64,000 nt of DNA, from NCBI RefSeq assembly GCF_001650905.1, contig NZ_LXYG01000014.1:248001-312000 (forward strand), given 5' to 3'. This stretch comes from Balneola sp. EhC07. GTDB taxonomy: Bacteria > Bacteroidota > Rhodothermia > Balneolales > Balneolaceae. The notes below the pieces were generated by a model. It was not told the origin of the DNA, did not search any database, and was given only the letters and a program-made list of their open reading frames with translations. The translations under genes and the position numbers were made by a program. The stretch's first letter is position 1. The number at the start of each line of letters is the position of its first letter. This document shows, one piece after another, positions 52,912 to 61,149 of the stretch.

Positions 52912-55254
52912 ATGAAAAAACTTTCACTGTTTTTGATCCTGACCGGACTTTCATTTTCAGTATTTGCCCAACAATCGACACCACCTCAAACTCAGGAAAT
53001 CACGGGGGTAGTTATGGACAGGTTGACTCAGGAAACTCTTATCGGAGTAAATGTTTTAGTTCTGGATCAGGAACCTCTAATCGGAACATCCACAGATGAA
53101 CATGGGAATTTTGTATTGAAGAATGTCCCGTTGGGCAGGCATGATATCAAGTTCAGCTATCTGGGATTTGAAACGGTGATATTGCGAAATATTCTGGTCA
53201 GCTCAGGTAAACAAACGGTTCTTAATATTGAAATGGAAGAATCTGTATTTGAAGGAGAAGCCATTGAGGTCGTTGCTACTATTCAGAAAGACAAACCCAT
53301 CAATGATTTTGCCAAAGTAAGTGTGAAACAATTCACTGTAGAAGAAACCCAACGTTATGCAGGCGGATTAGACGATCCGAGCAGATTAGTGACCGTTTTT
53401 CCGGGAGTAAATTCCACCGGAGGCGTTCAGAACAATGCTATTTCGATTCGTGGAAATGCACCCAAAAGTGTGCAATGGAGATTGGAAGGAATTGAGATCC
53501 CGAATCCAAATCATTTTGCAGGCCTTTCGGTAGCGGGGGGAGGGGGATTGACATTATTCAGTGCCCAGCTACTTTCGAATTCGGATTTTTTTACCGGTGC
53601 TTTTCCTTCAGAATATGGGAATGCGCTTTCCGGTGTGTTTGATATTAACTTCAGATCAGGAAACAGAAACAAAAGCGAGCACGCTGTTCAAATCGGAATA
53701 AACGGACTGGAGGCAAGTTCCGGAGGTCCTATAAAAAAGAATGGCTCTGCAACCTATTTGTTCAATTACCGGTTTTCCACTTTAACGCTGTTACAACCAT
53801 TGCTGCCTGTTGAGGGGCGAATCCAATATCAGGATCTGTCTTTCAAAATTGATGTGCCAACCCAAAATAGTGGCCGTTTTGAGTTTTGGGGAATCGGAGG
53901 TTTGGACCTTCAAACGATGGAAGCTAAAACAGATTCAAACAAGTGGAAATATGCTTTCAGCGATTTCACAGAAAATCGAATTGATCTGGGAATAGGAGCC
54001 GTGGGAGTTTCACATAGCTTCACCGTAAACAACAAAGGATATCTGAAAAGCACTCTGGCTTTATCAGGTAATTCCACTGAATATTCAGAAGAACGTTTTG
54101 ATGATAATTCGAATCTGAATCCTTATCTGAATATTGATGACAATACAAGTCGGTTGGCTTTTAAAACTTTTCTGAATCAAGGGTTTGGTAAAAGAATAAC
54201 CACACGTACAGGAGTAGAATTACAACAGCTTTACTTCAATTTTGATCTGGCTGGAAAACCCGATAACTCATCTCCTTATCAAAGTTTGATCCGGCAAAAA
54301 GATCAGGCACAGTTGTATCAGATGTATCATCAATCAGAATTCAATGTCTCTCCGCGACTTTCGATCTTAGGTGGTTTGCACGGACAGTGGTTTTCTGTAA
54401 ATGATGAATTTGTTTTGGAACCCAGAGCTGCAATCAGTTGGCAAGTATTACCTGAAACCGCATTAAATATTGGCTATGGATTACACAGTCAGATCGAAGA
54501 ATTGGATGTTTATTTTGTGCAACCGCAGGCGAATTTTCCGAATAAAAACCTTAAAACAAGTAAAGCTCATCATTTGGTTGCTTCTGTAGATCAGGGAATC
54601 GGAGAGGTGTATCGAATTAAGATCGAGGGATTTTGGCAAAATATGTTTGATGTTCCGGTAATCGCAGACAGTAGTTTTTCGATGCTGAATTATGTGCATG
54701 ATTTTACTTTTACGGACGCTCTGATAAATAAAGGAAAAGGAGAGAATTACGGAATAGAATTAACGGTAGAGCGATTTATGAGTAAAGGATATTATTACTT
54801 GCTGACCGGTACTTTTTATTCAAACAAATACAAAGGCGGAGATGGAATCTGGAGAAATGGTAGATTTGATCAGAAAATAGCAGCGAATGTTCTTTTCGGG
54901 AAAGAATTCAGTTTAAGAGAAGGACAAAATCTGCTGGGATTGAATGTTCGCGGAAGTATAACTGGCGGAGAGCGTTACAGTCCGGTGCTTCAATCGGCAT
55001 CGATGAATGCCGAAGAAGTGGTACTCGATGAAACCAGAGCATTTTCGCAACAGTTTGATACGCATTACATTGTTGATCTTTCAGTTACGTACCGTACGAA
55101 CAAACAAAACTACTCGACATTATGGGCACTTCAGATCAAAAACTTATTGGGAGCCAAGGATCCAAGATTCGATTATAACTTCAAAACGGAAGAAGTAGAT
55201 CTTATTAAAGAAGGATTAGTATTGCCTTTACTAAGCTGGAAAATTGAGTTTTGA
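52912..55254 (+). CDS. TonB-dependent receptor with N-terminal carboxypeptidase-regulatory domain
   Basis: A 780-residue outer-membrane receptor. A signal peptide (LILTGLSFSVFAQ) precedes a CarboxypepD_reg-like beta domain (ITGVVMDRLTQETLIGVNVL to YLGFETVILRNI), then a plug region (PSRLVTVFPGVNSTGGVQNN, ISIRGNAPKSVQWRLEGIEI) and a long beta-barrel ending in LSWKIEF. There is no SusD partner, so uptake of a siderophore or small ligand is likelier than polysaccharide. It sits between two repeat islands. Substrate unknown. Confidence 0.88.
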   Translation: MKKLSLFLILTGLSFSVFAQQSTPPQTQEITGVVMDRLTQETLIGVNVLVLDQEPLIGTSTDEHGNFVLKNVPLGRHDIKFSYLGFETVILRNILVSSGKQTVLNIEMEESVFEGEAIEVVATIQKDKPINDFAKVSVKQFTVEETQRYAGGLDDPSRLVTVFPGVNSTGGVQNNAISIRGNAPKSVQWRLEGIEIPNPNHFAGLSVAGGGGLTLFSAQLLSNSDFFTGAFPSEYGNALSGVFDINFRSGNRNKSEHAVQIGINGLEASSGGPIKKNGSATYLFNYRFSTLTLLQPLLPVEGRIQYQDLSFKIDVPTQNSGRFEFWGIGGLDLQTMEAKTDSNKWKYAFSDFTENRIDLGIGAVGVSHSFTVNNKGYLKSTLALSGNSTEYSEERFDDNSNLNPYLNIDDNTSRLAFKTFLNQGFGKRITTRTGVELQQLYFNFDLAGKPDNSSPYQSLIRQKDQAQLYQMYHQSEFNVSPRLSILGGLHGQWFSVNDEFVLEPRAAISWQVLPETALNIGYGLHSQIEELDVYFVQPQANFPNKNLKTSKAHHLVASVDQGIGEVYRIKIEGFWQNMFDVPVIADSSFSMLNYVHDFTFTDALINKGKGENYGIELTVERFMSKGYYYLLTGTFYSNKYKGGDGIWRNGRFDQKIAANVLFGKEFSLREGQNLLGLNVRGSITGGERYSPVLQSASMNAEEVVLDETRAFSQQFDTHYIVDLSVTYRTNKQNYSTLWALQIKNLLGAKDPRFDYNFKTEEVDLIKEGLVLPLLSWKIEF

Positions 55255-56379
55255 AAAAGGGGATTCCTACTCCAATCCATCAGACGGGTAATCCGTCAGA
55301 TGGATTTTGGTTGTTGAACAGGGTCATCCTGAACCATGTGCTGAACTTGATTCAGTATTGCTTCAGGATCTTTGTGGGGTTCGTTTCTGGTTGTTATATC
55401 CGGCATACCGATCAACGTTTACACAACCTCATTTATCTTAATTTTAATCTGGTTCCGATGCTCTGCGTCGGAACAGGACCTCCCCAATTCCTAAACAAAT
55501 TCTTGGGTTCTGAGTAGTTCGCCCCTCCTTGGTTAAGGAGAGGAATTTCCGGGTTGATTCTATATTTTATCAACGAGTCCTCCTCCTGTTGCAGGAGCCT
55601 ACCTTTAGTCGCTGCGGGATAAATCCCTGTCTTGTGTACCTGACTATATCTATGGTACCACCAACACTCCCAATCAAGTTTACTAGTGAGGACTTCAGTC
55701 CGACCGGCTTCTCTTAGTAATTAAATTCCTCGTCCGCAAAACCGCAGGGCTGAAGCCCTTGCTAGCTTATGAACGAGTTTATTTCTAGGGACTTTCAATT
55801 TTGGGGTCATCCTGAACTTGTTTCAGGATCTTTGCGGGGTTCGTTTCTGGTTTTTGTATACGACACAACCATAATCTCCTAAAACTATCCGGTTCTCGGG
55901 CATACGCCGCGAGATGACCAAGATCGAATGTCATCAGCGCAGGTTGTAAATAACCGCCGGGCGTGAACGCCCTACTAGCTTAAGTTTTGTTATATGATTT
56001 TTAAACAAGCAGATCCTTCAGGTTCTGCGGTTTATGTAATTACCTACCTTTAGTAGCTGCGGGATAAATCCCTGGCTGGTGTACCTGAATATCTATGGTA
56101 CCACCAACACTCCCAATTAAGTTTACTAGTGAGGACTTCAGTCCGACCGGCTTCTCTTAGTAATTAAATTCCTCGTCCACAAAGCCGCAGGGCTGAAGCC
56201 CTTGCTAGCTTATGTACTTGATTTTTCTCCCTTCTTATTTCTGAGGATGACCCATTAATTTGTTTAATAACATCTATCAACGAATTACCCGAGATCCACA
56301 GAAATGACATAAGTTAGTTTTCTCCTGTCCTCAAAATAAATATGAACCTTTCCCTTTTTTGAACGACTATTCCTGTGAG
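55255..56379. repeat. Intergenic repeat island D
   Basis: No gene is supported. Contents: a reversed CATCTGACGG-type palindrome (about 55272-55300), GTCATC unit with expanded loop 55323-55370, CCCTCCTT/AAGGAG remnant (about 55520-55547), GGACT-TC-AGTCC at 55690-55701 and 56133-56144, GCAGGGCTGAAGCCC at 55743-55777 and 56185-56217, GTCATC unit 55806-55830, a half palindrome ending CGCGAGATGACC near 55920 and GGGCGT-GA-ACGCCC at 55960-55973. The block 55598-55771 is repeated at 56043-56214. Confidence 0.8.
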
Positions 56380-56925
56380 ATGAATAACAGATCAAATCAT
56401 ATTCTGAATGAGTCACTTGCCCGGGAGTATCAATCCGGAGATAGTGAGGCTTTAAAAGAGTTGATCAGGAGGTTTAATCCTCAGTTGAGATCCAAGATCT
56501 ATTATCATACCAGAAATAAGGAATCGGTTCAAGATATCAGTCAGGATTGTTGGTATACGATCATTACGAAATTGGAAGAAGTAAAATTTCAGGTTGGATT
56601 TGAAGCGTGGGCACTAAACATCGCTCGCAATAAATCCATTGACTGGATCCGTCAGCAACAAAGAGATAGAAATCGAAAGCAAGATTCAGAGCAGGAAAAC
56701 TCTTCAAGTGTTAAAATGGAAGAAAGCAATTCCAGGTATTCCAGGATCAACGAATTGAGAAAGAGTATGAATTTGCTGTCAGATGCTCAGCGAATCGTTC
56801 TGGAACTATTTTACGTGGAGAATTTGAGCATAAAAGAGATATCAAATGTGCTGGGAATCTCATCAGGAACGGTAAAATCAAGATTATTCAGCGCCAGAGA
56901 ATATTTAAAGAAAACCATAAAATAA
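56380..56925 (+). CDS. ECF-type RNA polymerase sigma factor
   Basis: A 181-residue sigma-70 family protein. Region 2 is at about 20-85 (ALKELIRRFNPQLRSKIYYH and the QDISQDCWYTIITKL segment, ending WALNIARNKSIDWIRQQQRD), and region 4 at about 125-180 (LSDAQRIVLELFYVENLSIK, then EISNVLGISSGTVKSRLFSA). Start is the ATG at 56380; a TTG seven codons earlier is in frame. The next gene, 16 bases downstream, is a small two-helix membrane protein and not a classic zinc-binding anti-sigma factor. Target promoters unknown. Confidence 0.9.
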   Translation: MNNRSNHILNESLAREYQSGDSEALKELIRRFNPQLRSKIYYHTRNKESVQDISQDCWYTIITKLEEVKFQVGFEAWALNIARNKSIDWIRQQQRDRNRKQDSEQENSSSVKMEESNSRYSRINELRKSMNLLSDAQRIVLELFYVENLSIKEISNVLGISSGTVKSRLFSAREYLKKTIK

Positions 56926-56941
56926 ACTATTTGGTACTATT

Positions 56942-57328
56942 ATGAAAAAAGAAGACATCGACAAACTGATAGAAGAGTCGTTAAACAAAGATGAAGCAAA
57001 GTTCTATCACGAACTTGAGGAAGAAGGATTATTCAAGCAGTGGGGTGGGTTATACACCGGAAAACTAAAAGGCTGGGCAATATTAATTACTATCGTACAG
57101 CTGATCTTTACAGTAGCAACCTTTTATTTTGGGTATGAATTTTTCACCGCTACAGAAACCGGTGAGCTATTCAGACTAGGAGGAATATTTTTCATCATAC
57201 TCTCAGCGACTTCTATGATGAAATTGTGGCACTGGATGCAAATGGATAAGAATTCCATCTTAAGGGAAATGAAAAGAATGGAATTTCAGATTGCAGTGTT
57301 GTCCGAGAAAGTTTCTAATAAAAGTTGA
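56942..57328 (+). CDS. Small two-helix membrane protein, partner of the ECF sigma factor
   Basis: A 128-residue protein with an acidic cytoplasmic N-terminus of about 45 residues, two membrane helices (AILITIVQLIFTVATFYFGY and GGIFFIILSATSMMKLWHWM) and a helical C-terminal tail (ILREMKRMEFQIAVLSEKVS). Genes of this plan commonly follow ECF sigma factors in Bacteroidota and are annotated as a domain of unknown function. It may tether or inhibit the sigma factor, which is inferred from position only. Confidence 0.72.
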   Translation: MKKEDIDKLIEESLNKDEAKFYHELEEEGLFKQWGGLYTGKLKGWAILITIVQLIFTVATFYFGYEFFTATETGELFRLGGIFFIILSATSMMKLWHWMQMDKNSILREMKRMEFQIAVLSEKVSNKS

Positions 57329-57334
57329 AAAAGG

Positions 57335-57373
57335 GAAAGGTAAGTTTGTTACTCAACGATAAACTTGCCTTTC
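57335..57373. terminator. Bidirectional terminator between convergent genes
   Basis: GAAAGGTAAGTTT (57335-57347) pairs with AAACTTGCCTTTC (57361-57373), thirteen pairs including one G-T, with a 13-base loop. It overlaps the last codons of the cupredoxin gene. No long T-run follows, so it may act as a weak terminator or a transcript end. Confidence 0.5.
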
Positions 57374-57804
57374 ATTAACCCGAAATGTCCGGGTACCGAA
57401 CACAGAAAATTATAGATTCCTTTTGGTGGAGCTTCAAATGTAATGGTAGTTGATTCACCACCGGCAATTACTTTTGTAAAGGATATAATTTCTTCTTTTG
57501 ATTCAGGAATATATCCATTTTCTTTCTCATCGAGTACGCTCATAGCAAAGGACCTGACTTCAACTTCTTTTTGTAAGAGAACAAAATTATGCCCCATTTC
57601 TTCTTTAGTTCGCTTGCCCGTATGAACTAGTGTGAGCTCAATTGTTGCCCCTGATTGTACTTTTATTTCATCCAGATCGAATCTCATCCCATCATTAGAT
57701 TTGATTATCACTTTTTGTATAGAACCCTGAGCGCTAGCACTTTTGGTGATTGCAAGAAACAGAAATGCTGAAAATAACAGGCTTAGTAATTTTGGGAAGA
57801 TCAA
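57349..57804 (-). CDS. Plastocyanin/azurin-like cupredoxin
   Basis: A 151-residue periplasmic blue-copper protein. A signal peptide ends near SASAQ (residue 26). Type 1 copper ligands are in place: H72 in MGHNFVLL, then C135, H140 and M144 in CSVPGHFGLMKG, with azurin-like spacing. It should shuttle electrons, possibly in respiration. The start appears to be TTG at 57804, since no ATG is in frame just upstream. It is divergent from the ethylene-receptor-like kinase, 105 bases away. Confidence 0.87.
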   Translation of the reverse strand: MIFPKLLSLLFSAFLFLAITKSASAQGSIQKVIIKSNDGMRFDLDEIKVQSGATIELTLVHTGKRTKEEMGHNFVLLQKEVEVRSFAMSVLDEKENGYIPESKEEIISFTKVIAGGESTTITFEAPPKGIYNFLCSVPGHFGLMKGKFIVE

Positions 57805-57855
57805 TATTGAATGATATTTGTTTCTAAACGATTAGATTAAATTAAGTAAATGGCT

Positions 57856-57887
57856 TTTGAATATGAATTAAAGTTAATTTAGATATA
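57856..57887 (+). promoter_or_regulatory. Possible promoter of the histidine kinase
   Basis: TTTG at 57856-57859 is followed after 20 bases by TAGATATA at 57880-57887, which matches the first half of TAnnTTTG only. The position, 22 bases before the ATG, fits. Confidence 0.3.
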
Positions 57888-57909
57888 TACCTAATCTCAT
57901 CATGCTTCT

Positions 57910-59079
57910 ATGGACGGAATTTTATTACTCAACTCGATCTTTGAAATCTTCAATAACAATTATATGCCACATGGAGCTTGCTATTTTTGGGAGCCTGCTA
58001 CGTTATGGAGTAACGTTTTGGGAGATGGAGTAACTGCCTTTTCTTATTACATGATTCCCGGCTTATTGATCTATTTCGTCAACAAAAGAAAGGATGTTGA
58101 GGTAAATGCCCTTTTGGTAGCTTTCGCTATATTTATAATCGCCTGTGGAACTGTTCATGTGATGATGATCGTAAATGTCTGGATTCCTTACTACGATATT
58201 TCCGGAATTCTAAAAATAATTATGGCAATGGTATCAGTTGGTACTGTATTTATGCTATGGAAAAGCATGCCGGAATTGATCAATATTCCCAGTCCGGCTG
58301 CATTGCAGGAAGCCAATGATGAAATTAAGTCTTTAAATGAAAACTTAGAAGACAAAGTTAAGCACAGAACTAAAGCTTTGGAAGAAATGAATAGTGAACT
58401 GGAGAGTTTTAGTTATTCTATTTCACATGATCTGCAAATACCAGTAAGGGCCATTTTAGGATTTTCAGCAATGCTTGAAGAAGATCATATTGATCAACTT
58501 GGTGAAGAAGGCTCAAGAAAGCTTCAGAATATTTCTAACAGTGCATTGAAAATGAACGAACTGATTCAGGGTATTCTTGAGTTCTCACGACTTGGAAGGA
58601 AAGACAAAACGGATTCAATGATAGATATGAATCTGCTTTTTAATGAATCGGTTAATGAGATCAAGACGGGCGAAACTACTCAAAAAGTGATCGAATTGAA
58701 TATGGAAGAATTGCCTTCCGTGTATGGCGATGAAGCGATGATGAAACAGGTGGTGGATAATTTACTTTCAAACGCAGTTAAGTATTCGATCAATCAGGAA
58801 AGCATAAAAATAGACGTATCAGCTGAAATTTCAGAAAATGAAATTACCTACTTCGTTAAGGATTATGGAATTGGCTTTGATGAAAAATATAAGCATAAGA
58901 TGTTCGATGTGTTCCAACGACTTCATGATGAAAATACCGTAAAAGGTTCAGGAGTTGGTTTAGCAATTGTAAACCGGATCATCGTTAAACATTTTGGTCG
59001 TGTAGATGCTCATTCTGATGGAAATGTAACAACAATTGAATTTACAATGCCTAAGAAAAAACTGTTAAAACCCGCTTAG
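57910..59079 (+). CDS. Ethylene-receptor-like (ETR1-type N-terminus) sensor histidine kinase
   Basis: A 389-residue membrane kinase. Three N-terminal helices (about 40-118) carry the residues of the plant ETR1 ethylene- and copper-binding site with the same spacing: D39, Y46, P50, I76, C79 and H83, corresponding to ETR1 D25, Y32, P36, I62, C65 and H69. MPHGACYFW before it matches bacterial homologs. A coiled coil (NENLEDKVKHRTKALEEMNS) leads to HisKA with H173 in SISHDLQIPV, and HATPase has NLLSNAVKYS, DYGIGFD and GSGVGLAIV. A response regulator gene is not adjacent. The ligand is inferred, not shown. Confidence 0.87.
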   Translation: MDGILLLNSIFEIFNNNYMPHGACYFWEPATLWSNVLGDGVTAFSYYMIPGLLIYFVNKRKDVEVNALLVAFAIFIIACGTVHVMMIVNVWIPYYDISGILKIIMAMVSVGTVFMLWKSMPELINIPSPAALQEANDEIKSLNENLEDKVKHRTKALEEMNSELESFSYSISHDLQIPVRAILGFSAMLEEDHIDQLGEEGSRKLQNISNSALKMNELIQGILEFSRLGRKDKTDSMIDMNLLFNESVNEIKTGETTQKVIELNMEELPSVYGDEAMMKQVVDNLLSNAVKYSINQESIKIDVSAEISENEITYFVKDYGIGFDEKYKHKMFDVFQRLHDENTVKGSGVGLAIVNRIIVKHFGRVDAHSDGNVTTIEFTMPKKKLLKPA

Positions 59080-59082
59080 AAA

Positions 59083-60510
59083 TTAAAACTGTTTTTCTAA
59101 GATCTTAGGATGCTCTTCATTTACTTTGATGAGCATTTCTCCAAACAGCGTATTTGCCCACGCAAACCAGTCTCTGGTGTATTGAGTTGCATCATTTTTG
59201 TAGAAGCTTTCATGCATAAAACCGGTGTCCGCGTGTGTTTCTTTGAGCATTTTGATGCACAACGAGATCTCATCAGTATCATAACTAGTTATAGCTCTTA
59301 AAATGATTCCCATCGGCCAAATACTGTCTTTTCCGGAATGCGGACTTCCTTGTCCCGTTGCAGCTGTACCAGAATTGAAATATGGATTATTCTCACTCAA
59401 TAAAAACTTTCGGGTGTTTTTATAAAGTTGACTATCCGGTTTTAAAGCTTCTATGTACGGCAAAGACATCAAAGACGGAACATTGGCATCATCCATGAAG
59501 ATCTTGTTTCCAAAACCGTCTACTTCGTAAGCGTAGATCTTACCAAAATTTAAATGTTCATGGATAGCTTGATCTTCAATCGCCTGTTCAACTTGTTTCG
59601 CAAACATCTTACACTCATGTGCGAAGTCATGATCATCAAGTTCGTTCATATAAATATCATGAAGCTGATTCAATGAAGTAACGGCAAATAAATTGGATGG
59701 GATCAGATATTGATAAATGGTAGAGTCGTCGGAAGGACGAAAAGCCGAGCAAATCAATCCGGTGGGTTTAAGTTGTCTTCCGGTTCCGTTAAAAGGAGGA
59801 CTATCGATCATTACGGATGTCCTTCTGGCAAATCTGTATGGAGTAGTGCCGTCCATACGCTGTTCAGTTCTGAGTGTTTGGGCAGCAAGTTTCATCGCTT
59901 TATCCCAATCTTCATCAAAAGCGGAAGTATCGCCTGTAATTTGGTAATAAGCATTCGACAGACGAACAGCGTAGCACAAAGAATCGATTTCCCATTTACG
60001 TTCGTGAATTCCCGGAAGCATTTGAGCGGAATCATCTTTCCAGTACGATTCTTTGTTTACATCTTTGTAAAAAGCATTCGCATAGGGATCCAGATTGATA
60101 CATTTCGTTTGGCGGTTGATGAGCCCCTTTACCAATTCTTTCAGCTTTTCATCTTTGTTGATGAGTGGAAGATAAGGCCAAACCTGAGCCGTGGAATCTC
60201 TCAACCACATGGCATCGATATCTCCGGTAATGATGAAAGTATCTGGTTTTCCGTCAATATATTCGAAATCGACAGTGGTATCTAAGGTATTTGGATAACA
60301 GTTCTCAAAAAGCCAGGAAACTTCCTCGTCTTTAATAACAGATTTCATCTCTTTGATCACTTCCTCAACCGCGGAACTGGAGAACGTACGCTCCGAAACC
60401 GGTGGACGTTTGCTGACAAATTCTTTTTTGGTGATGAAGCTCCCGAGTGGCATTGCAGATAAAGCTCCCAATGCAAGAGAGGAATTTTTGAGAAAGGTTT
60501 TTCGATTCAT
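59083..60510 (-). CDS. Glycoside hydrolase family 125 (exo-alpha-1,6-mannosidase type)
   Basis: A 475-residue enzyme with an N-terminal signal-like segment (RKTFLKNSSLALGALSAMP) and an (alpha/alpha)6-type body. GDIDAMWLRDSTAQVWPYL, AFYKDVNKESYWKDD and DSPPFNGTGRQLKPTGLICS match GH125, whose members remove mannose from alpha-1,6-linked mannans. The signal carries only one arginine plus lysine, so Tat export is unclear. There is no polysaccharide utilisation operon around it. Its 3' end is three bases from the kinase stop (convergent). Confidence 0.83.
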   Translation of the reverse strand: MNRKTFLKNSSLALGALSAMPLGSFITKKEFVSKRPPVSERTFSSSAVEEVIKEMKSVIKDEEVSWLFENCYPNTLDTTVDFEYIDGKPDTFIITGDIDAMWLRDSTAQVWPYLPLINKDEKLKELVKGLINRQTKCINLDPYANAFYKDVNKESYWKDDSAQMLPGIHERKWEIDSLCYAVRLSNAYYQITGDTSAFDEDWDKAMKLAAQTLRTEQRMDGTTPYRFARRTSVMIDSPPFNGTGRQLKPTGLICSAFRPSDDSTIYQYLIPSNLFAVTSLNQLHDIYMNELDDHDFAHECKMFAKQVEQAIEDQAIHEHLNFGKIYAYEVDGFGNKIFMDDANVPSLMSLPYIEALKPDSQLYKNTRKFLLSENNPYFNSGTAATGQGSPHSGKDSIWPMGIILRAITSYDTDEISLCIKMLKETHADTGFMHESFYKNDATQYTRDWFAWANTLFGEMLIKVNEEHPKILEKQF

Positions 60511-60571
60511 ATCAGGGTATTTATTTCCTGAGAAGATGAATCAATAGAGATGCATTTGCAAGTGTTGAAAT

Positions 60572-61051
60572 CTAGTTATTCAATAATATGATTGATAAGT
60601 TAAGAATAGTTGCAAAACTCACCCAAGCCAGATAGGGATATAAAAGCCATGAAGCCATTCTATTGATGGGCTTGAACAATTTGATGGTGTAGACGATCAG
60701 AATAATCAAAATTATGATGTCAATAAAAGCCAACAACGGATTTTGCATCCCAAAGAAAAAGATACTCCATATTGCGTTTACAGCTAATTGAGAACCAAAG
60801 ATGAAAATAGCTTTATTCTTTTCTTTACCTGAAATATCAGAGCTCCAAATTTTTCCTAACGAAATTCCCATCAAGATATAAAGGAAAGTCCATACAGGAC
60901 CAAATATCCAATTCGGTGGATTAAAGAAAGGCTTTTCTAGTGTTGAGTACCATCCTGAAATGTTATCTGAAGTTGAGATTCCGGAGAGAAATCCTACGAG
61001 TAAGCAAATTGCAATAGAAACAGGAAGTTTATACTTATTCGGAATAGACAT
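60572..61051 (-). CDS. tspO: TspO/MBR-family tryptophan-rich membrane protein
   Basis: A 159-residue protein with five membrane helices. The first loop GWYSTLEKPFFNPPNWIFGP and the WTFLYILMGISLGKIW helix are diagnostic of TspO. Known members bind porphyrins and help control tetrapyrrole or stress responses. It is divergent from pheA, with a gap of about 100 bases. Confidence 0.92.
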   Translation of the reverse strand: MSIPNKYKLPVSIAICLLVGFLSGISTSDNISGWYSTLEKPFFNPPNWIFGPVWTFLYILMGISLGKIWSSDISGKEKNKAIFIFGSQLAVNAIWSIFFFGMQNPLLAFIDIIILIILIVYTIKLFKPINRMASWLLYPYLAWVSFATILNLSIILLNN

Positions 61052-61149
61052 TTATTCTTTTTGAAGTAATAATGTCAGTTCCTTCTAAAAAATTCCCTCA
61101 ATTTGAATTTAAACTTACTACCTTCTCGGTTCATCGAAATAGATATGAT

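Noticed and set aside
59710-60285. 191-codon plus-strand frame inside the GH125 gene
   Set aside because: It is antisense to a well-supported enzyme and shows no family motifs.
61072-61149. N-terminal extension of PheA
   Set aside because: The added 26 residues are unlike P-proteins, and the ATG at 61150 fits the mutase start.
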